A stretch of DNA of 11,873 bases, from the NCBI GenBank assembly GCA_003220855.1, contig QHTP01000249.1, positions 1 to 11,873 of the forward strand, written 5' to 3'. The position numbers were made by a program, and so were the translations under genes. Of this stretch, positions 6,363 to 11,873 are shown piece after piece (position 1 is the stretch's first letter; each line of letters begins with the position of its first letter). Under the pieces are notes generated by a model, which was given only the letters and a program-made list of their open reading frames with translations, had not been told where the DNA came from and made no database searches. This DNA is from Gemmatimonadota bacterium. GTDB taxonomy: Bacteria > Gemmatimonadota > Gemmatimonadetes > Gemmatimonadales > GWC2-71-9.

Positions 6363-8248
6363 GGACCGCCGGTGAGCCCGCGCTTCACCTTGGACCAGAA
6401 CGACTCGCCCCCGGCATCGTCCGGCTCGGGCGCCGGGAGCTTGGGCGAGGGTGGAGGAGGCGGCGTCGGCGCGGGCTCGGGCAGCGACGCCCGCGGCTGC
6501 TCGCTGTCGCGCGGCTGTCCCCGCTCGCCGCCGTTCCCTCCCCGACCCCGACCACCACGTCCCCGACCACCGCGGCGACCGCGGCCGCCGCGCTCCCCGC
6601 GCTCCCCGCGCTCCGGCCGCTCACCCGACTCGACGCGCTCGCCTCCCCCCTCGCCCCGCGCGCCGACATTGCCGCCGCGACTGCCTCTGCCACCACGTCC
6701 CCGCCCGCCCCGCTCGGGACGGTCTTCCCCCCGAGGAGGGAACTCGGCTGGCGTGACGTCTCCCCGCCGGGGCTCGAGCTCGACCGGTTTGGGCGGTACC
6801 AGCTCGATCCGGGGCTTGAAGTTGGGGTCGACCTCGACGACGCCGATCTTGGGAAGGTCGGGTGGAGCAAGGCGCGGACCCCGCGACCCGCGGCGAAACC
6901 GCGCGCTGCGTGAAGGAATACCGCCGACCGGGGCCGCACCGGGTCGCATCGACGGCGGCGCGGACGATTCGGGCATGGGGGGATCGAGCGCTTCGTCGGC
7001 GTCTGTGACCGCCGCCGGCTCGGCGCGTGGCGGGGCGGGCGCGGTCTCGCGCACCTTGACCGTGTAGGCGCCGTCGTCCTGCTTGGCGAGATCGATCAGC
7101 TCCCGGTCGTGAGCCTGACGCAGCAGTTTCTGCACCTGCGCGGGCTCCACGGGCTCGGCGTCGCCTTTGATTTCGGCCATGGCCTCGCCGAGCTCTTCGG
7201 CGCTCACCGGGCGGGCCTCGCCCCCCAGGCGGCCCAGGGCCTGTTTGATCACGCCGAAAGCCCCGTCCAGCGAGAATGCGCCGCGGCGCTGCTCGGGCAC
7301 GACCTCAGGAGCGGGCTCGTCCGCCGCTGCCGGCGCGGCCTCTTCTCGTGCCTCACGCTCACTGCGGCCCGCACCACCCCCCCGGCGGCCCCGGCCGCGG
7401 CCGCGCCCTTCGGAGCGCTCGCGTGCCCGATCGGGACTGGCGATTCCTGCCGGCTGCGCCGCGGCGCCCGGCACGCCCGGACCGAGGGCGATCTCGTACT
7501 GGCCGTTGTCGAGCTTGGTGAGGTTGATCAAGCCCTTATGGGCGGCCTCGACCACGAACTTCGAGAAGCGGGAGAATCCCACGTCCTTCTCGTTGAACCC
7601 CGGGTCGATTTCTTGCATGACCTGTTTGAGCCGGTCGGAGCGCATCACGTCGTTATGCGCGGTCATCTGCTTCACGGCCTCGACCACGAGCTCCCACGGG
7701 TCGTGGCGCTCGTGCGTGACGTCGCTCTCCTTGGTGAGCCCGGCGAGCTCGTTGTAGGAGTAGTACTCGTCGCAATTCTGGATCAGGAGGTCGCTCGACG
7801 ATTCGCGGATCCCCACGCCGATGACGTACTTCCCGTATTCCTTGAGCTTCAAGACCAGGGAGGAGAAGTCCGAATCGCCCGACAGCAGGATGAACGTGCC
7901 GATCTCGGGCCGTGTGAACACCAGCTCCAGGGCGTCGACCGCGAGCCGGATGTCGGTCGCGTTCTTCTTGTTGGACCCGTATGCCGGCGCCCAGATCATG
8001 TCGATCGAGGACTCCGCGAGCGGGACGATGTATTGCGGGTAGCGGCGCCAATCGGCGTAGGCGCGCTGTACGGCCACCTTCCCCTTGATGATGTCCGACT
8101 GCAGCAGGCGCCGCAGCTCCGATTGGAGATCCGAGCGGATCCCCATCGTCACGTTGTCGAAATCGATCATCAGGGCCGCGTTGGGTGCGTGGGCGGGGGG
8201 TTCGTGGTGAACCGGTCGTGGCAAATGGGCTTGCGGCTGCGGTGTCAT
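6359..8248 (-). CDS. NYN-domain (PIN-like) putative RNase with two LOTUS/OST-HTH-like modules and RGG tail
   Basis: A 629-residue protein. Residues 24-165 are a NYN/LabA-like domain, a PIN-like fold of metal-dependent RNases. Acidic motifs are MIDFDN (D29, D31), ATDIRLAVDALE (D99, D105) and LLSGDSDF (D125, D127), as expected for the active site. Residues 183-256 fit an OST-HTH/LOTUS winged helix (DPWELVVEAV...LINLTKLDNGQYEIAL), a module tied to RNA binding. Residues 325-400 look like a diverged copy (LIDLAKQDDGAYTVKV). The linker 277-294 and the tail 508-577 are rich in RGG/RG, then a proline stretch and a short basic C-terminus (FWSKVKRGLTGG). This is likely a cytoplasmic RNA-processing or RNA-silencing protein; its target is unknown. 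The ATG at 8248 lacks a near Shine-Dalgarno; M27 (ATG at 8170) is an alternative. First gene of a minus-strand operon with overlapping junctions. Confidence 0.88.
   Translation of the reverse strand: MTPQPQAHLPRPVHHEPPAHAPNAALMIDFDNVTMGIRSDLQSELRRLLQSDIIKGKVAVQRAYADWRRYPQYIVPLAESSIDMIWAPAYGSNKKNATDIRLAVDALELVFTRPEIGTFILLSGDSDFSSLVLKLKEYGKYVIGVGIRESSSDLLIQNCDEYYSYNELAGLTKESDVTHERHDPWELVVEAVKQMTAHNDVMRSDRLKQVMQEIDPGFNEKDVGFSRFSKFVVEAAHKGLINLTKLDNGQYEIALGPGVPGAAAQPAGIASPDRARERSEGRGRGRGRRGGGAGRSEREAREEAAPAAADEPAPEVVPEQRRGAFSLDGAFGVIKQALGRLGGEARPVSAEELGEAMAEIKGDAEPVEPAQVQKLLRQAHDRELIDLAKQDDGAYTVKVRETAPAPPRAEPAAVTDADEALDPPMPESSAPPSMRPGAAPVGGIPSRSARFRRGSRGPRLAPPDLPKIGVVEVDPNFKPRIELVPPKPVELEPRRGDVTPAEFPPRGEDRPERGGRGRGGRGSRGGNVGARGEGGGERVESGERPERGERGERGGRGRRGGRGRGGRGRGGNGGERGQPRDSEQPRASLPEPAPTPPPPPSPKLPAPEPDDAGGESFWSKVKRGLTGGP
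6518..6727 (-). repeat. Low-complexity RGG/RG-coding tract
   Basis: This tract codes residues 508-577 of the NYN protein, almost only Gly, Arg and Glu. It includes a 9-bp tandem unit (GCGCTCCCC on the + strand, two exact copies at 6590-6607 and a partial third), which gives repeated Glu-Arg-Gly. Such tracts commonly bind RNA and can change length by slippage. A second, shorter Arg/Gly tract lies at 7367-7420. Confidence 0.8.
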
Positions 8249-8293
8249 GTAGTTGTGTCTTGCTCCCGTTGCCCGCGCCGCGCGCGCCCCCCA

Positions 8294-8318
8294 CGTCGGA
8301 CCGTCATACGGCCGGACG
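8294..8318 (-). promoter_or_regulatory. Imperfect leader hairpin before the NYN gene
   Basis: CGTCGGACCGT (8294-8304) and ACGGCCGGACG (8308-8318) form an 11-position stem around a 3-nt loop. On the plus strand two positions mismatch. On the minus strand one of these becomes a G-U pair, so folding is better in RNA made toward the NYN gene. Function unknown. Confidence 0.4.
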
Positions 8319-8346
8319 CACGGGGGTGGCAGGGGCGAGGACGGTA

Positions 8347-8388
8347 GTCGCCGAGGAGCCCGAATCCGGGCGCCTCAGCCGAGGCGAC
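8347..8388. promoter_or_regulatory. Long stem-loop with a competing alternative hairpin
   Basis: GTCGCC (8347-8352) pairs with GGCGAC (8383-8388), GAGG (8353-8356) with CCTC (8373-8376), and GCCCG (8358-8362) with CGGGC (8367-8371) around loop AATC. That is 15 pairs with one mismatch and a 6-nt bulge. The segment CGCCTC-AGCC-GAGGCG (8371-8386) can form a rival hairpin that breaks the outer stems. It would lie about 100 nt upstream of the NYN start codon. Confidence 0.45.
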
Positions 8389-8628
8389 AGGTGTGCAATG
8401 CGGAATCGTGTTATGCGTCGCCAGTGAAGGTCGTGCGCGGCGGGACGTTTCTAGGAGGGTCGGTCAAGCTCCATCTCGGCGCGCCTGCTGCGAGTCCCGG
8501 CTTTCGGCCAGGCTGGCCAGACGCTGCCGGATTGACTTGACGCCATGCCTACCCGGCCGCGCGATTCAGTGGCTTGAAAATAAACAACTTGCATTGCAAT
8601 CGCCACTCCCCGGCCCGGCAGAAAGCTA

Positions 8629-8660
8629 TTGACAGTCGTGCGTGATTGTATCACTGTATT
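8629..8660 (+). promoter_or_regulatory. Candidate promoter of the GntR-ABC operon
   Basis: A perfect TTGACA -35 box lies at 8629-8634 in an AT-rich patch. The -10 is unclear: TGTATT (8655-8660) gives a long 20-bp spacer, and TATCAC (8649-8654) a short 14-bp one. Either would overlap the inverted repeat at 8647-8674, as expected for a repressed promoter. Confidence 0.5.
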
Positions 8661-8674
8661 GCAACAATGATACA
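8647..8674 (+). promoter_or_regulatory. Inverted repeat TGTATCA-N14-TGATACA, likely operator of the GntR repressor
   Basis: The two 7-bp arms (8647-8653 and 8668-8674) are exact reverse complements, 13 nt before the GTG start. They sit just after the TTGACA box, over the expected -10 and transcription start. YtrA-type GntR repressors usually control their own operon from such a site. Inference from position and symmetry; no match to a published operator is claimed. Confidence 0.5.
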
Positions 8675-8686
8675 CGTAGCCTGATC

Positions 8687-9067
8687 GTGTTCGAGCATTT
8701 GGACGCTCGCAGCCCCACGCCCCTGTACGCTCAGATAGCCAATCGCATCAGGGTTGGCATCGCGGCCGGGGAGCTGCGTCCTGCCACGCCACTGCCCTCG
8801 GTGCGGCATCTCGCGGCGCAGCTCCGCGTCAACCCCGCCACGGTCGTCCAAGCCTACCGCGAGCTAGAAACCGACGGCTTCGTGGAGATGCGGCAGGGCA
8901 GCGGGACGTTCGTGCGCGAAGTCGCGCCGGACCGCCGCGCGCGCGAGCGTGCGCAACAGGCCACGGTGCTGGTGCGCGAGATGCTCGCGCGAGCCGGGCA
9001 CATCGGCGTGTCGCTCCAGGAGCTGCAGGTGGCAATCGCCGAGGAGATAGGAGTCGCGACGTCATGA
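8687..9067 (+). CDS. GntR-family transcriptional regulator, YtrA subfamily
   Basis: A 126-residue DNA-binding protein. The N-terminal winged helix begins VFEHLDARSPTPLYAQIANRIR, with the recognition region LPSVRHLAAQLRVNPATVVQAYRELETDGFV (about 37-66) and wing MRQGSGTFV. The short C-terminal part of about 50 residues is helical and has no FadR or UTRA ligand domain; this is the hallmark of the YtrA subfamily, whose members usually repress an adjacent ABC transporter operon. The frame is open to a GTG at 8642, but that would translate the inverted repeat into 15 residues with no family likeness, so I chose the GTG at 8687. No Shine-Dalgarno is evident; a short or leaderless transcript is possible. 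The stop overlaps the ABC ATPase start by ATGA. Confidence 0.92.
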   Translation: MFEHLDARSPTPLYAQIANRIRVGIAAGELRPATPLPSVRHLAAQLRVNPATVVQAYRELETDGFVEMRQGSGTFVREVAPDRRARERAQQATVLVREMLARAGHIGVSLQELQVAIAEEIGVATS

Positions 9068-9960
9068 CCAATGCCATCGAGATTCACAACCTGCGCTATC
9101 GCGCCGGGAAGGCGTTCGAGATCAGGGATCTGGAGCTGCACGTTCCACACGGGGCTATTTACGGCTTCCTCGGTCCCAACGGCTCCGGTAAAACCACAAC
9201 GATGCGGCTCATGCTGGGGCTGCTTCGGCCGCTCGCCGGCCGCATCACCGTGCTGGGCGACGAGATTCCCCGCGACGTAGCCCACATCCTGGGGCGTGTG
9301 GGATTCGTTCCCGAGCAACCCCATCTCGATCCGATCCTGACTGTTCGCGAGACGCTCGCGTTTCACGCGGCATTCTACTCGACGTGGGATTGGTCGTGGG
9401 CCGAGCGGCTGCTCCGGCAGTTCGATCTGCAAGACCGGCAACCCTTTGGACGCCTCTCCAAGGGGCAGAAGGGCAAGCTCATGATGCTGCTCGCGCTGGC
9501 GCAGCGGCCGGAGCTCCTGGTGCTCGACGAGCCGACCGACGGGCTCGACCCTGTGGTTCGCCGGGAGGTCCTCTCGGCGTTGCTCGACTACGTCTCCCAA
9601 CGACAGGCGACGGTCTTCATCTCCAGTCACCTCGTCCACGAGCTGGAGCGCTTTTGCGATTGGGTCGGTGTGATGGACGACGGCCGGTTGATCACCGAGG
9701 TACCGATGGAGCGCTTCAAGAACGGCATCAAGCGGCTCCGCGTCAGCGGAGCGCCGAGGACGCCGGCCGACGGTCCCTTTGTCGTGCTCGCACGCGAGCC
9801 GACCAACGGCAGCGGCGAGACATGGCTGGTGCGCGACTGGGAGCCGCGGATGGCGTCGTACTTCGACGGCCCAGGGGTTTCGTTGCACGAGGTGATCGAC
9901 CTGGATCTCGAAGACGGGTTCGTGGAGCTGCTGCGCACGTTCCGCGGCCCGCGCGCTTAG
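9064..9960 (+). CDS. ABC transporter ATP-binding protein
   Basis: A 298-residue cytoplasmic ATPase that powers the permease encoded next. Motifs appear in order: Walker A GPNGSGKTT (37-45), Q-loop Q85 in FVPEQPHLD, a slightly unusual signature LSKGQ (131-135), Walker B LLVLDEP with D155 and E156, D-loop GLDP, and switch H189 in FISSHL. The sequence resembles ATPases of two-component ABC-2 exporters found with YtrA-type regulators. Residues about 225-298 form a C-terminal extension after the nucleotide-binding domain, of unknown role, as in many drug- or lantibiotic-type ATPases. AGGAG (9049-9053) lies 10 nt before the ATG, which overlaps the regulator stop. Substrate cannot be read from the sequence. 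Confidence 0.95.
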   Translation: MTNAIEIHNLRYRAGKAFEIRDLELHVPHGAIYGFLGPNGSGKTTTMRLMLGLLRPLAGRITVLGDEIPRDVAHILGRVGFVPEQPHLDPILTVRETLAFHAAFYSTWDWSWAERLLRQFDLQDRQPFGRLSKGQKGKLMMLLALAQRPELLVLDEPTDGLDPVVRREVLSALLDYVSQRQATVFISSHLVHELERFCDWVGVMDDGRLITEVPMERFKNGIKRLRVSGAPRTPADGPFVVLAREPTNGSGETWLVRDWEPRMASYFDGPGVSLHEVIDLDLEDGFVELLRTFRGPRA

Positions 9961-9969
9961 GAGGTCGAC

Positions 9970-10626
9970 ATGTTCCGTGTCATGCTGTACAGCCAATGGA
10001 AGTGGTCCCGCCTGATCGTCCTGCTCGGTAGCGTGGCCGGCTTCGCCCTGCCGATCATCTCGGTGCAGGGTGCCGCCCGCGCAGACTCGAGCCCGCTCCA
10101 GGCAGCCGAGCTGTTGCGCACCGTGCAATCGTGGGGGGTGCTGTACCCCGTGCTCGCGGCGACGCTGGGGTTGCTCGTCGCGATAGCGAGCTGGACCCCC
10201 GATCACCGGGGTCGCCACGTGTACGCGCTGGTGCTCCCAGTGCCACGCTGGCGCTACGTCCTACTCCGGTTCGGAGCCGGCGCCCTCCTTCTCGCCGCCC
10301 CGATCACTGCGGTGTTGGTCGGCGCGCTGCTGGCCAGCTGGAGCGCCGCGATTCCCGCGGGCCTCCAGGGATACCCTGTAGCGCTGGCCGTCCGGTTCGC
10401 ACTCGCCGTGCTCGTCGCGTTCGCGGTCTTCTTCGCGGTCTCCGCCGGCACGGCTCGGACCGCGGGGATCGTCCTCGCACTGATCGGTGGCGTGATGCTC
10501 GTGCAGGTCATCGCGAACGTCGCCAGGGTCGACCTCGACCTCGTGGGAAAACTGCAGCTCGTGGTTCTCAATTGGCCCGGCCCGCTCGCGATCTTCACCG
10601 GCCGGTGGATGCTGATCGATGTGTAG
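9970..10626 (+). CDS. ABC-2-type membrane permease
   Basis: A 218-residue inner-membrane protein with about five clear hydrophobic spans: residues 15-34, 56-75, 98-124, 136-160 and 164-185, with a possible sixth near 196-210. The cytoplasmic stretch DHRGRHVYALVLPVPRWRYVLLRFGAG (78-104) resembles the coupling segment of ABC-2 permeases, where a short helix precedes a Leu-Pro-x-x-Arg motif. It is shorter than many ABC-2 permeases but probably forms a homodimer with the ATPase. A near-perfect AGGAGG (9959-9964) sits 5 nt before the ATG and overlaps the ATPase stop, so this gene may be made at a high level. Direction is probably export, since no solute-binding protein is seen. Confidence 0.88.
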   Translation: MFRVMLYSQWKWSRLIVLLGSVAGFALPIISVQGAARADSSPLQAAELLRTVQSWGVLYPVLAATLGLLVAIASWTPDHRGRHVYALVLPVPRWRYVLLRFGAGALLLAAPITAVLVGALLASWSAAIPAGLQGYPVALAVRFALAVLVAFAVFFAVSAGTARTAGIVLALIGGVMLVQVIANVARVDLDLVGKLQLVVLNWPGPLAIFTGRWMLIDV

Positions 10627-11707
10627 GAAGCGCTGGGTGCTCCTGCCGCTTGGGCTTGCTTGCGCTCGGGGATTGATCGGCCAAGAGCTCCCGCGGCTGC
10701 AGGCCCGCGCCGACAGCCTAGCGCGGGAGTGGCGTCACGCGGCGGCTGTGGCGGACGCGATCGACAGCCTGGAGCGCGCGCGGGTGTTCGTCGGACACGA
10801 CACGATCCGCGTCGGCGCGCTCACCATCGTGACCAATGCGTCGCCCCTCCCGCTGCGTGAAGCCGCAGTCCGTGCGTGGCCCTTGATCGACAGCGTGTAC
10901 GGCGATGACGCGCGGCAGCTCGAGGAACGCCCCTACGCCATCGTCCCCGTCGACCCCGATACCACCGTCGAGCGACCGCCGCGGCACAACGGCACTGAGA
11001 TCCCCTGGGATCAAGACGTCGCGTCGCTCACGCTGCTGCTCCTCTCCACCGTGCCTGTGGCGCCGGCCGATACGGCTCTGCAACGCTGGTTGGGTGGAGA
11101 GGTGCGGCCGTTGATTCACGCCGACGTGGAGCGGGCGGGAGTCTACGTGCGACTGGTGACGGCGCCCTTCGAGGCTTCACGCCGTTGCCTGATCGGGGAC
11201 ATCAGCGCTTGTCGCGACGCGCTCGATCTCTTCGGGCGTGGCGATCCCGTGGCGCGCTGGTATCGGAGCGCGCGCGAGCGGCGCTCCGTGGTCCTCAACA
11301 CCTTCACCGGGTATTTCGATCGCGGCACACACCTGGCGACGCTCCAAGCGTGCGCTAATGGGAGCGACTCCGCGTGCACCCAGCTGCTCCGATCGCTCCC
11401 GCCAGGCGGCCTACCACGCCCGCTGACGCACGATGCCCGTACGACCCTGGTGGACGTCGCGTTACACCTGGGTGGCCGCGACGCCTACCACCGTCTGGCG
11501 GCGAGCGTCGGGTTGCCCATCGCCGACCGACTGGCGGCGGCCGGGGGGATTGCGATCGACTCGCTGCTCTCCCGCTGGCGGGCCGAGATTCTGGCGTCAC
11601 GCCCGACGCCCGTTTCGCTGCCCCCCTGGGGCCTGTGGATCGCCCTCGGCTGGACGATCCTCTTCGCCGTCTTCGGTCTACGGAGCTCGAGATGGCGCGT
11701 GAATTGA
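10619..11707 (+). CDS. Unrecognised exported protein with C-terminal membrane anchor and paired C-x7-C motifs
   Basis: I do not recognise this 362-residue protein. The N-terminus (MCRKRWVLLPLGLACARGLIG) looks like a signal peptide or an uncleaved anchor. A helical stretch follows (about 24-57, LQARADSLAREWRHAAAVADA), then a long region expected to be periplasmic, and a single C-terminal span WGLWIALGWTILFAVFGL (337-354) followed by a basic tail RSSRWR. Two similar segments, RRCLIGDISACRDAL (C190, C198) and LQACANGSDSACTQLL (C245, C253), share C-x2-G-x4-C, like helical-repeat proteins or paired disulphides. The ATG overlaps the permease stop by 8 nt, so it belongs to the transporter operon. 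It may sense or gate the exporter, or be a peptidase-like partner, though I see no HExxH or serine-protease motif. Confidence 0.75.
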   Translation: MCRKRWVLLPLGLACARGLIGQELPRLQARADSLAREWRHAAAVADAIDSLERARVFVGHDTIRVGALTIVTNASPLPLREAAVRAWPLIDSVYGDDARQLEERPYAIVPVDPDTTVERPPRHNGTEIPWDQDVASLTLLLLSTVPVAPADTALQRWLGGEVRPLIHADVERAGVYVRLVTAPFEASRRCLIGDISACRDALDLFGRGDPVARWYRSARERRSVVLNTFTGYFDRGTHLATLQACANGSDSACTQLLRSLPPGGLPRPLTHDARTTLVDVALHLGGRDAYHRLAASVGLPIADRLAAAGGIAIDSLLSRWRAEILASRPTPVSLPPWGLWIALGWTILFAVFGLRSSRWRVN

Positions 11708-11873
11708 GGCGGTGGGTCGCCGCGGCGTTCGTCGGGGGCGCCATCGTCGCCGCAGGCTACCTGCCGCCTCGCGAGGCCGCGTCGGAGGCCAGCGCGCGCA
11801 GCCGGCAGATTCGACCAACTGCGGCGCGCGTCCGGGCCCAGGCGCTCGCCGAGCAGTGGCGGATGGCCGACCT
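11692..11873 (+). CDS. Start of an exported protein, likely relative of the upstream anchored protein (3' truncated)
   Basis: The frame runs from ATG 11692 to the window end, 60 codons without a stop. GGAG (11682-11685) lies 6 nt upstream, and the start overlaps the previous gene by 16 nt. A basic N-terminus (MARELRRW) and hydrophobic core (VAAAFVGGAIVAAGYL) make a signal peptide or anchor. The visible mature part, VRAQALAEQWRMAD, resembles the LQARADSLAREWRHAA stretch of the gene upstream, which suggests tandem paralogues or a shared periplasmic helix. Function unknown. Confidence 0.7.
   Translation, partial: MARELRRWVAAAFVGGAIVAAGYLPPREAASEASARSRQIRPTAARVRAQALAEQWRMAD

Larger units (their letters stand above)
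8249..8686. other. Divergent intergenic region between the NYN gene and the GntR operon
   Basis: This 438-bp stretch has no convincing gene; the open frames in it lack recognisable protein features. The left part (8249-8390), upstream of the NYN gene, contains two strong hairpins. The right part (8570-8686) is unusually AT-rich for this window and contains a TTGCATTGCAA palindrome (8589-8599), a TTGACA box and an inverted repeat before the GntR gene. The middle (about 8390-8570) shows only a small palindrome, GGCCAGGCTGGCC (8506-8518). Confidence 0.7.

Noticed and set aside
7109..8347. A 412-codon open frame antisense to the NYN gene
   Set aside because: A long antisense frame is expected in GC-rich DNA; it shows no domain, while the opposite strand has clear NYN and OST-HTH motifs.
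8253..8640. Several small open frames in the divergent intergenic region
   Set aside because: None has a good ribosome site and recognisable protein character; the region fits regulatory DNA better.
8642..8686. A GTG start at 8642 for the GntR regulator
   Set aside because: It would translate the likely operator and add 15 residues without family similarity.
10193..10213. GACCCC/GGGGTC inverted repeat inside the permease gene
   Set aside because: Only 6 bp arms within coding sequence of high G+C, about what chance gives.

Overview
The window is GC-rich bacterial DNA from one chromosome-like segment. The gene families, the two outer-membrane-type barrels with signal peptides, and the very high G+C suggest a Gram-negative-type soil or sediment bacterium. 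Gemmatimonadota is my best guess, but this is inference from gene style, not a match to a known genome. I found no rRNA, tRNA, CRISPR array, insertion sequence or phage gene. Both ends of the window cut through genes.

Positions 1-2777 (+) hold a three-gene unit: the 3' part of a short-chain dehydrogenase/reductase with a degenerate active site, then tdh (L-threonine 3-dehydrogenase) and kbl (glycine C-acetyltransferase). The last two overlap by ATGA and together convert threonine to glycine plus acetyl-CoA. Positions 2778-4697 (+) carry two paralogous outer-membrane beta-barrel genes. Each has a good Shine-Dalgarno and a shared CCTATYTTGGGGG element at nearly the same distance upstream. The second gene carries an extra C-terminal barrel-like domain and has a one-base frameshift near 4397-4399.

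Positions 4681-8248 (-) are a tightly packed operon read right to left. It encodes a NYN (PIN-like nuclease) protein with two LOTUS/OST-HTH-like modules and a long Gly/Arg-rich tail, then a 3-methyladenine DNA glycosylase (GTGA overlap), then an M19 membrane-type dipeptidase (16-nt overlap). The dipeptidase and the second barrel gene converge and overlap by 17 bp. The divergent intergenic region 8249-8686 holds strong RNA hairpins in the likely leader of the NYN gene, and a TTGACA promoter box with a TGTATCA-N14-TGATACA inverted repeat in front of the rightward operon.

Positions 8687-11873 (+) form a compact operon: a YtrA-type GntR repressor, an ABC ATPase, an ABC-2-type permease, an unrecognised signal-peptide/C-terminal-anchor protein with paired C-x7-C motifs, and the start of a further exported protein that looks like a relative of it. 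All junctions overlap or nearly touch. This last operon is the most likely place for an undescribed system: a drug- or envelope-stress-responsive ABC exporter with dedicated periplasmic membrane-anchored partners.
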